This document shows, piece after piece, positions 1 through 9,195 of a DNA stretch of 64,000 nucleotides (position 1 is the stretch's first letter; every line of letters starts with the position of its first letter). The DNA comes from Pandoraea sputorum (GTDB taxonomy: Bacteria; Pseudomonadota; Gammaproteobacteria; Burkholderiales; Burkholderiaceae), in assembly GCF_000814845.2 (NCBI RefSeq), contig NZ_CP010431.2, positions 1 through 64,000 of the forward strand, read 5' to 3'. The notes beneath the pieces are model-generated. The model made no database searches and was not told the origin of the DNA. It saw only the letters and a program-made list of their open reading frames with translations. Made by a program: the position numbers and the translations under genes.

Positions 1-1545
1 ATGAACGACTTCTGGCAACACTGCGCGACCCGTCTCGAACAAGAGCTCACGCCTCAGCAGTTCCGTACCTGGATCAAACCGCTGGCACCGCTCGATTTCG
101 ACGAACAGGCGCGCACGCTCAAGATTGGCGCACCCAACCGCTTCAAGCTGGATTGGGTGAAGAGCCAATTCTCCGGGCGTATCCAGAGCATGGCGTCGGA
201 CTATTGGAATGCCCCGATCGAGGTGACGTTCGTCCTCGATCCGAAGGCCGGTTTGCGGGTGCCCTCTTCCACGACGGTGACTCCGCCGCCTGCACCGAGT
301 GCTGCGCCCGCCCCTGTGCCGACGACCGTCGCGCGCGCCAATCCGACGGCTGCTGCTGCCCACACGGCATTGGCAGGCGCAAATGGCAACCATGCGGCGG
401 ATGCCGCTGCGCTCGACGGCGAACGTCCCGATCTGGAAGCGAGCGAAGCCGAAGCCGTGCGTCGCAACTGGCGCGTCACGCCGCAGGAGCCCGCACAAGT
501 CGGCGAAGTCGAGTCGATCTACGAGCGCTCGAAGCTCAATCCGGTGTTGACCTTCGACAACTTCGTGACGGGTAAGTCGAACCAGCTCGCCCGTGCCGCC
601 GCCATTCAAGTGGCGAACAACCCGGGGACTTCGTATAACCCGCTGTTCCTGTACGGTGGCGTCGGTCTGGGTAAGACCCACTTGATCCACGCCATCGGCA
701 ACCAGTTGCTGGCCGAGAAACAGAACCCGCGCATTCGTTACATCCACGCCGAGCAGTACGTATCCGACGTGGTGAAGGCGTATCAGCGCAAGGCATTTGA
801 CGAATTCAAGCGCTATTACCATTCGCTCGATCTGCTACTGATCGACGATATTCAGTTCTTCTCCGGCAAGAGCCGTACGCAGGAAGAATTCTTCTATGCG
901 TTCGAGGCGCTGATCGCGAATCGTGCGCAGGTGATTATCACGAGCGACACGTATCCGAAGGAGATCACCGGCATCGACGACCGGCTGATTTCGCGCTTCG
1001 ACTCGGGACTGACGGTGGCCATCGAGCCGCCCGAACTCGAAATGCGCGTTGCGATCCTGATCAAGAAGGCGCAGGCCGAAGGCGTGGGATTGTCGGAGGA
1101 CGTGGCGTTCTTCGTCGGTAAGCACCTGCGCTCGAACGTCCGTGAACTGGAAGGCGCGCTGCGCAAGATTCTGGCGTACTCGAAGTTCCACGGCCGTGAG
1201 ATCACGATCGAGCTGACGAAGGAAGCGCTGAAGGATCTGTTGACGGTTCAGAATCGTCAGATTTCCGTCGAGAACATTCAGAAGACAGTCGCCGATTTTT
1301 ACAACATCAAGGTCGCCGACATGTATTCGAAAAAGCGGCCTGCCAATATTGCACGGCCGCGGCAGATTGCCATGTATCTGGCGAAGGAACTGACGCAGAA
1401 GAGCTTGCCGGAAATCGGCGAACTGTTCGGTGGCCGCGACCATACAACGGTGCTGCACGCGGTACGCAAGATTGCGGAAGAACGAGGCAAGGATGCGCAG
1501 CTCAATCACGAGTTGCACGTGCTGGAGCAGACGCTCAAGGGGTAA
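1..1545 (+). CDS. dnaA: chromosomal replication initiator DnaA
   Basis: DnaA (514 aa) binds DnaA boxes at oriC and melts the origin with ATP. Seen: N-terminal domain I (about residues 1-90), a long Pro/Ala-rich linker (about 90-165), the AAA+ domain with Walker [10 protein letters not shown] near residue 219 and Walker [11 protein letters not shown] near 278, and the C-terminal DNA-binding signature [13 protein letters not shown] near 480. Length fits beta-proteobacterial DnaA, longer than the E. coli protein because of the linker. The window opens exactly on its ATG, so the upstream ribosome-binding site and most of the origin lie outside. dnaN and gyrB follow on the same strand, the usual order. 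Confidence 0.98.
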   Translation: MNDFWQHCATRLEQELTPQQFRTWIKPLAPLDFDEQARTLKIGAPNRFKLDWVKSQFSGRIQSMASDYWNAPIEVTFVLDPKAGLRVPSSTTVTPPPAPSAAPAPVPTTVARANPTAAAAHTALAGANGNHAADAAALDGERPDLEASEAEAVRRNWRVTPQEPAQVGEVESIYERSKLNPVLTFDNFVTGKSNQLARAAAIQVANNPGTSYNPLFLYGGVGLGKTHLIHAIGNQLLAEKQNPRIRYIHAEQYVSDVVKAYQRKAFDEFKRYYHSLDLLLIDDIQFFSGKSRTQEEFFYAFEALIANRAQVIITSDTYPKEITGIDDRLISRFDSGLTVAIEPPELEMRVAILIKKAQAEGVGLSEDVAFFVGKHLRSNVRELEGALRKILAYSKFHGREITIELTKEALKDLLTVQNRQISVENIQKTVADFYNIKVADMYSKKRPANIARPRQIAMYLAKELTQKSLPEIGELFGGRDHTTVLHAVRKIAEERGKDAQLNHELHVLEQTLKG

Positions 1546-1590
1546 CAGCCAGCGAAGGCGCAGGGGGACGGGCGGGGTTGCCTGCATCCC

Positions 1591-1599
1591 TGTGGATAA
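1591..1599 (-). promoter_or_regulatory. DnaA box in dnaA-dnaN intergenic region
   Basis: TGTGGATAA is an exact reverse complement of the consensus DnaA box TTATCCACA. It is the only perfect copy I see in the 240-bp gap between dnaA and dnaN. A weaker TCGTCCACA lies near 1673. It could contribute to origin function or to autoregulation; a single box is not proof that oriC is here. Confidence 0.6.
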
Positions 1600-1785
1600 G
1601 CTGGGTGCGGTTTGGGGGGAACGGGTGTTTTCGGGCACAATAGCGGATCGGCGCACAATGCGTCCCCGGTTCGTCCACAGCGTTTTCCGCCCTGTTATCC
1701 CATCTGCAAGTGATTGATTGATAAGGGAATCTTCGGGTTTTCAGCAGAAACTGGCACCCGTTAACAGTTACTACGAAGGATAAAT

Positions 1786-2892
1786 ATGCAATTGGTCAAA
1801 ACTCAACGAGACAATCTGCTGCGGCCGCTGCAAATTGTGAGTGGCATCGTCGAGCGTCGCCATACGTTGCCGATTCTGGCCAATTTGCTGATTCGCAAGC
1901 ACGGACAGGACATTTCCTTCCTGTCGACCGACCTTGAGTTGCAGATCACCACGACCGCTGACTGCGGTGCCGGCGCCGACGATGTGGCGACGACCGTGGC
2001 CGCACGCAAGCTGCTCGACATCCTGCGCAACATGCCGGACGCCGAAGTGGCGCTCTCGCTGTCGGACAAGCGTCTGACGGTGCAGGCGGGCAAGAGCCGT
2101 TTCCAGTTGCAGACGCTGGCGGCAGAAGATTTCCCGACGGTGGCCGAAGCCAACGACTACGCCGCGAGCTTCGCGCTTCCGCAGCGTGCGTTCCGCCAAC
2201 TGCTGGGCATGGTGCACTTCGCGATGGCGCAGCAGGACATCCGTTACTACCTGAACGGCATGCTGCTGGTGGTCGAGGGCGAGAAGATCGAAGCGGTCGC
2301 GACGGACGGTCACCGTCTGGCGTACTGCAATACGACGATTGCCGGTGAGAAGTTTGCGCGTCAGGAAGTGATCATCCCGCGCAAGACGATTCTCGAGTTG
2401 CAGCGTCTGCTCGAAGACATCGACGATCCGGTGCAGATCGACGTGGCGCCGAGCCAGGTCAAGTTCCGTTTCGCGAACGTCGAGCTGGTGTCGAAGCTGG
2501 TCGAGGGCAAGTTCCCCGACTTCAATCGTGTGATCCCGAAGGGTTACAACAAGAGCTTCGTGATCAGCCGTGAAGAGCTGCATCGTTCGCTGCAACGTGC
2601 GGCGATCGTTACGTCGGACAAGTTCAAGGGTGTGCGTTTCCTGGTGAGCGAAAACCAGTTGAAGATCAGCGCGAACAACACCGAAAACGAAGAAGCGCAG
2701 GAAGAAATCGAGATCGATTACACGGGCGGGTCGGTGGACATCGGCTTTAACGTGACGTATCTGCTCGACGTGCTGTCAAACCTGAAGGTCGAGCAAGTGA
2801 AGGTGAGCCTTGGCGATGCCAATTCGAGCGCACTGATCACCCTGCCGGACAACGACGAATTCAAATACGTCGTCATGCCGATGCGCATCTGA
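1786..2892 (+). CDS. dnaN: DNA polymerase III beta sliding clamp
   Basis: The beta clamp (368 aa; E. coli 366) forms the ring that tethers DNA polymerase III to DNA. The protein is collinear with the family from MQLVKTQRDNLLRPLQ at the start to the C-terminal YVVMPMRI, which ends the clamp in many proteobacteria and lies beside the client-binding pocket. The ATG is preceded by GAAGGATAAAT, a good ribosome-binding site. It lies 240 bp after dnaA and has a hairpin terminator before gyrB. Confidence 0.98.
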   Translation: MQLVKTQRDNLLRPLQIVSGIVERRHTLPILANLLIRKHGQDISFLSTDLELQITTTADCGAGADDVATTVAARKLLDILRNMPDAEVALSLSDKRLTVQAGKSRFQLQTLAAEDFPTVAEANDYAASFALPQRAFRQLLGMVHFAMAQQDIRYYLNGMLLVVEGEKIEAVATDGHRLAYCNTTIAGEKFARQEVIIPRKTILELQRLLEDIDDPVQIDVAPSQVKFRFANVELVSKLVEGKFPDFNRVIPKGYNKSFVISREELHRSLQRAAIVTSDKFKGVRFLVSENQLKISANNTENEEAQEEIEIDYTGGSVDIGFNVTYLLDVLSNLKVEQVKVSLGDANSSALITLPDNDEFKYVVMPMRI

Positions 2893-2929
2893 GCGGATAT
2901 TCCGCCATACGCGCCGTCACACATGCGCG

Positions 2930-2949
2930 AAGGGGCCGAGCGCCCCTTT
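2930..2949 (+). terminator. hairpin terminator after dnaN
   Basis: AAGGGGC (2930-2936) pairs with GCCCCTT (2942-2948) around a 5-nt loop and is followed by a short T-rich stretch. It lies 38 bp after the dnaN stop. The T-tract is weak, so read-through into gyrB is possible. Confidence 0.6.
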
Positions 2950-3051
2950 GGCGTTTCTAGAGAATTATCCTTTTGCGGGATAAGCGGCCTTCGGAGCGCC
3001 AAAAGCGTGCGGGGGGCGGCAGGTCATGAAGCAGTAATTCGTCAGCAATGA

Positions 3052-5550
<2,499 letters not shown>

Positions 5551-5588
5551 TGGTTGTTGTAGATAGCCGCATAACCTAAGAATCAGGG

Positions 5589-5620
5589 ACCCATAAGTTG
5601 AGAAATTTATGGGTCTTTTT
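5589..5620 (+). terminator. rho-independent terminator after gyrB
   Basis: ACCCATAA (5589-5596) pairs with TTATGGGT (5607-5614) around a 10-nt loop, followed by CTTTTTTATT. It closes the dnaA-dnaN-gyrB block and marks the left edge of the accessory segment. Confidence 0.9.
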
Positions 5621-5893
5621 TATTGATGGCTTAGATTTATTGGTGATTCATCGTCAGGCCGCCGCCCTTTAACGAATCTCCACTAGCACCGGCACAATTT
5701 TGCTTCACCACATACCGATGTGAACGCCCAGGGACCGCTGGGTGTGTTCCATTCCGCGCAGGTAAGCCAGATTGTGCAAGTGCTGGAAGACATTCGACAT
5801 CGAGCCGTTGCTTAGTAGCGTTGTTGCAGCTGCGCAAACGTTGCGTCATGGAGCATATGCCGGCCTTGGGACGAACACCGAAATGTATGCTTG
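5621..5893. other. gap between gyrB terminator and accessory cassette
   Basis: No convincing gene. A plus-strand reading frame ending at the TAG at 5813-5815 gives an orphan tail (about 5720-5812, containing GPLGVFHSAQVSQIVQVLED) that looks protein-like, but it has no start. I do not recognise it. It may be a relic left by insertion of the cassette to its right. Confidence 0.3.
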
Positions 5894-6559
5894 TCAGATA
5901 CCCAAATTAAGCTGCATGGGTGCTGGCGACGCGGCCCTTCGCCATAGCCACGCATCGAATTCCCGCCGCGGCACCGCGAGTAGGTCCGCTGCGCAGCAAA
6001 ACGACCTTCGCAAAAACTGGTAGTCGTCGTTCTCCACGCCGACCTTCTTCGCGAACGTGCGCACATGGCGGTCGACTGCGATGGAGTCGATTCCGACGAG
6101 GCAAGCCATATAATCGACTGTTTTGGGACCAACGCCATTGATGCCTTGAATGGCGTGGCAAAACTCCTCGCACGCCAGGCGTGCCCGAAGGTCATCGGCT
6201 CGGTCAACGTCCCACTGCGCGAGATAGTGGACTAATGCCTCGAACCGTGTCACTTTCTCGTGATGGCGCCAGTTCAGGAATACTCCAGTCCTGTGCTCCT
6301 TAACCAATGTCACCAACGAAGACACTGAATCCATCTCGGGATAGGTTCGCAGAATGGCCAATACACGCGGACGAACAACAGTCGTGTAATTGAGCCCGGC
6401 TTGGAGCACTGAGTCTGCAAGTACTGCCCCGACATGCTCGCATGTGGCACGCGGGACTTTCTGCTCGCGAAGTGCACCCTCATCCTTGGCATAGTCAGCG
6501 ATACGACGCGCTGCAAGCAGAATGTCGATGGCGGAGCTCTTCGTTCCAGCCGGTCTCAT
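5894..6559 (-). CDS. OGG-like helix-hairpin-helix DNA glycosylase
   Basis: 221 aa if started at the ATG at 6559, which overlaps the QueC-like stop as ATGA. The centre carries an HhH-GPD core: INGVGPKTVDY followed by IAVDRHVRTFAKK. Aligned by eye with OGG1, the Lys of GVGPK matches the catalytic lysine of bifunctional glycosylase/lyases and the Asp of VDRHV matches the conserved catalytic aspartate. The N-terminal part is alpha-helical and lacks obvious sequence kinship to housekeeping MutY or Nth; there is no Fe-S cysteine cluster. Last gene of a four-gene coupled unit. An OGG-like gene beside a QueC-like gene is also the arrangement of type IV CBASS ancillary genes. The substrate (DNA lesion, modified base or nucleoside) is unknown. 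Confidence 0.75.
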   Translation of the reverse strand: MRPAGTKSSAIDILLAARRIADYAKDEGALREQKVPRATCEHVGAVLADSVLQAGLNYTTVVRPRVLAILRTYPEMDSVSSLVTLVKEHRTGVFLNWRHHEKVTRFEALVHYLAQWDVDRADDLRARLACEEFCHAIQGINGVGPKTVDYMACLVGIDSIAVDRHVRTFAKKVGVENDDYQFLRRSFCCAADLLAVPRREFDAWLWRRAASPAPMQLNLGI

Positions 6560-7176
6560 ACCAGTCCCGCGTCTTTGAGTGCATTGAGCCGCTCGACGCA
6601 ATTGGGGCACGCACCGCACGGGAACTGTCCGGAGGCCTGGCAAGAATACGTTCGTCCGATTGGCACACCCAGTTGGAGCGCCGCACGGGCCACGTCTGCC
6701 TTCGACGAGTAGCGGAACGGAGAATGGAACCGCACTGAACCAATGCTCGATGTAAGTCCGTCGAGGCTGTTCATAAATGCAGTAGTGCAGTCAATTTCTT
6801 TGGCATGGTTGCTATTGATAAAGCCGGTGTACACGTCCAGGATGCCGATGGTTTGCGCCCGAGCCGCAGCTGCTGCGAAGAAGAGCATGGTCCGGTATGG
6901 AATGTATAGGTCATCGTCTTTGATTTCCTCATTCCACAAGTCGGCCTCGCGTATCAAGCGCGACTGCGACCCCCTGAACAGGTCTGATATGTCATTCCTT
7001 TCCGGTCTGCGCATACTTGCAGGCAATACCTCGTTGACGCGATTCCACTCAACTTCTGCGCAATGCTGCCCGTAGTCGAAGAACATGGGTACGACGTCAA
7101 CCCGCTCCGACGCGAGTTGGTATGCAACTGTAGTTGAGTCGAGTCCGCCAGAGGCCAGAAGAAGAACTTCTTTCAT
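6556..7176 (-). CDS. QueC-like 7-deazaguanine (preQ0 synthase family) enzyme
   Basis: 206 aa. QueC converts 7-carboxy-7-deazaguanine to preQ0 using ATP and ammonia. Seen: the PP-loop SGGLDSTT at residues 9-16, FDYGQ near 34, the family segment YIPYRTMLFF in the middle, and the C-terminal zinc motif CQASGQFPCGACPNC. It is shorter than housekeeping QueC (about 225-245 aa) and its middle is divergent. No queD, queE or folE lies nearby, so a role in queuosine synthesis is unlikely; QueC relatives in defence loci (type IV CBASS Cap9, QatC) are the better comparison. Coupled by ATGA overlaps to the genes on both sides. Confidence 0.85.
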   Translation of the reverse strand: MKEVLLLASGGLDSTTVAYQLASERVDVVPMFFDYGQHCAEVEWNRVNEVLPASMRRPERNDISDLFRGSQSRLIREADLWNEEIKDDDLYIPYRTMLFFAAAAARAQTIGILDVYTGFINSNHAKEIDCTTAFMNSLDGLTSSIGSVRFHSPFRYSSKADVARAALQLGVPIGRTYSCQASGQFPCGACPNCVERLNALKDAGLV

Positions 7177-8504
7177 GGCAATTCGGCCCTCAATTTGGCC
7201 AGCACGTCGAAGACGCCGTTAAGACAAGTATCAAGGTCCGCAGAGTATACAGAACTCCCGACAACGACCATGGTGTTGTTGTTCTCGTTTCTTGGGTCAA
7301 ATGTGATGACCGGTTTTCCCAGTGCGATGGCCATACCTAATTCTACGAGCGCGCCGGGGTCCTTCCCAAGCGGTACAGCGAAGACTGCAGCGCTGTCGCG
7401 CAATAGCTGACAATCCTTGTGATATGTGCGATGCAAGTCAGCCCGACTGGCTGGCGGCGCGAGCTCCCCGTTCTCCTGGACCGGGCGTCGAACCAGGAAG
7501 TTGTGGTACTCCAGACTCTCGACAGCGCGCTCAAGCTCCGGCTTATAAACATAGGAGAAATCCGGTGCGGCAACATAGATGGGAAACCGCTGACGGTCAT
7601 GCCATGGCAGGAATGTACCGCCCAATCCGCACAGCATGTCGACCGTCAACCTCAAGGTCCGTTGTACGTCCCGCTTGAAGTCATCCGGATACGTAGTCTG
7701 GGAGTAGCATGTCGCGGCCTGGCACCCACGCCATGCTGCTTCAAGCCAGCCCCTGCTTGAGAAACCGACCATAACGGCCGAATAGACGTCACCCACTCCG
7801 ACCGAATTCACCGTGCTTCCCAATGACGCCGGAATCTCGTCGACACTGTTGGTCTTGAAATGAAAAAGTCTGCTCCCGCCGCGATTCTCCTTCAGGAGGA
7901 AGACTTCCGGCAATAGTGTCTTAACTTCAGCAAGCAAATCGTCGACCCTCTCTTTTCCGGTTGCTGCAAAGAGTGGCGACGAGGTCGAGATGACTATTGC
8001 GTCTGTACGTCCGCGGAAAGCTTGGAGCGAAGACAGGTCTTCGACGTCATATGCGATGTCAAGCGTGAATTTTGCGTCGGGCGAAAATTCTCCTATCAAT
8101 TCTGTGACGTCAAACTTGCCCGGGAAGATAACTACCTTTCCGTAGTTCTCTAGGTTTGGAGAATGCTCGCGCAGCTCCACTCGCTTGCTTTCGCGCAGCA
8201 AATCCTCGTAGCCCTGGTGAGAGACTTCTGTCGGGTCGCCGATGACGATGACGTTGGGTGACCCGACGACGTCACCGAGCCAGATGAACTCTTTGCAACC
8301 ATGTGCCGAGAGGTAACGGCGCGCCTCGTCTGCGAGGTACTGCGGACAAAAGGCCGCAACTGAGTACTCCAGTCCGGACGCCCAGAGACCTCTTGCCGCG
8401 TGGACGACGCCGCCTAACCGAAGTTTACAGGGGACGTCCTTGCGGGCAAGAGTGAAGTCGATAACAACTTCCCCAACAATCAATACCGCGTCAGTGTGGA
8501 CCAT
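7173..8504 (-). CDS. PfkB-type kinase fused to nucleoside 2-deoxyribosyltransferase
   Basis: 443 aa from the ATG at 8504, placed two bases after the stop of the preceding small gene. Residues about 1-285 resemble PfkB/ribokinase kinases: the early Gly-Gly motif (LGGVVHAARG) and the catalytic loop NSVGVGDVYSAV, where the usual GAGD is GVGD with the aspartate kept. Residues about 300-443 resemble nucleoside 2-deoxyribosyltransferases: IYVAAPDFS, then CQLLRDSAAVFAVPLG, DPGALVELGMAIALGKPV with the expected catalytic Glu, and an Asn-rich ending. The two halves would handle a nucleoside sugar and its base. I infer that it makes, frees or recycles a (deaza)purine used by the neighbouring QueC-like protein. 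No such fused enzyme is familiar to me. Confidence 0.75.
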   Translation of the reverse strand: MVHTDAVLIVGEVVIDFTLARKDVPCKLRLGGVVHAARGLWASGLEYSVAAFCPQYLADEARRYLSAHGCKEFIWLGDVVGSPNVIVIGDPTEVSHQGYEDLLRESKRVELREHSPNLENYGKVVIFPGKFDVTELIGEFSPDAKFTLDIAYDVEDLSSLQAFRGRTDAIVISTSSPLFAATGKERVDDLLAEVKTLLPEVFLLKENRGGSRLFHFKTNSVDEIPASLGSTVNSVGVGDVYSAVMVGFSSRGWLEAAWRGCQAATCYSQTTYPDDFKRDVQRTLRLTVDMLCGLGGTFLPWHDRQRFPIYVAAPDFSYVYKPELERAVESLEYHNFLVRRPVQENGELAPPASRADLHRTYHKDCQLLRDSAAVFAVPLGKDPGALVELGMAIALGKPVITFDPRNENNNTMVVVGSSVYSADLDTCLNGVFDVLAKLRAELP

Positions 8505-8506
8505 GA

Positions 8507-8890
8507 TTATTGTGGGACGAAATCGCCTTCGATTGACGGCATCGGTGCAAGCGCTGAAGACTTGACGATTCCGATGTAGGTGGCTCCCTCCGCGAGGCAA
8601 CCAGCAAGGTAGTTGAATGACGTGGGAAGCGCGCCAACCTTAAGGCCGTTTGCATCAATCGCGAAAACGCGTCCTGCGACAATGATGCCGAGCTGCGTTC
8701 CAGGAGCGGGAACTGCTTTATGTGTCCCGTAGTAGTCGCATTGAGCTACCTCTTCCAATACACATGAGAACGCCTGCTTGCATCGGTCAACGCCGCTTGC
8801 CCCACCGCCGGCGCCTGCCCCTTTGCTCGCATTTTCTGGTTGCTTCGAACCGGAATAATCCGAAAAACTGCCTGAACCTGTGCTTCCCAT
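8507..8890 (-). CDS. small protein with Met-Gly-Ser-Thr-Gly N-terminus
   Basis: 127 aa, first gene of the coupled unit. The N-terminus MGSTGSGSFSDYSGS is a flexible Gly/Ser tail, followed by a Lys/Gly/Ala linker. A compact domain (about residues 35-125) contains three cysteines and the segments LGIIVAGRVFAIDANGLKVG and LPTSFNYLAGCL. After removal of Met the mature N-terminus would be glycine. I recall published work in which QueC-family enzymes of defence loci conjugate a 7-deazaguanine to a partner's N-terminal glycine; this protein is placed and built like such a partner. The ATG at 8890 follows AGGAG about 12 nt upstream. No enzyme motif seen. Confidence 0.75.
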   Translation of the reverse strand: MGSTGSGSFSDYSGSKQPENASKGAGAGGGASGVDRCKQAFSCVLEEVAQCDYYGTHKAVPAPGTQLGIIVAGRVFAIDANGLKVGALPTSFNYLAGCLAEGATYIGIVKSSALAPMPSIEGDFVPQ

Positions 8891-9195
8891 AATGTTTCCG
8901 TCTCCTGGTTAATGCAGTTCCTGCTTGCAACGATGCGCTGCGCAGGCAAGTTTAGTCGCACGACAAAAGAGTTGGCCGTTCCATTCGAGAAATACATGTG
9001 CGTTCAAGCGCTGACATTCCTCAGTGAACTGCTGGCCGCGAATTAACTACTTTATCTGGAAGAATTTTTGCCCTTTGTGATAGACGATATTCTCGTAGGT
9101 CAAAGTCGAAATTGCGATACAAGTTGGCCAGTGCCATGGTGACTTCCGAATTCCGAGGGAAAGTCGACGCCAGGCGATTCAGACTGAAGCTACGT
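8891..9195. other. 305-bp spacer inside the cassette
   Basis: No gene seen on either strand. It separates the GHKL nuclease from the coupled four-gene unit, so it may carry a minus-strand promoter for the latter. I could not pick out a convincing -35/-10 pair. Confidence 0.35.

Noticed and set aside
5637..5849. 70-codon minus-strand frame after gyrB
   Set aside because: No ribosome-binding site, no recognisable domain and an opposing reading on the plus strand that looks equally protein-like.
6556..7176. Queuosine biosynthesis gene queC
   Set aside because: Short, divergent, in an accessory cassette and without queD, queE or folE; a housekeeping role is unlikely.
5894..8890. Canonical type IV CBASS operon
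   Set aside because: No CD-NTase, no cyclic-nucleotide effector and no TGT-like gene within the window; only the QueC-like and OGG-like parts agree.
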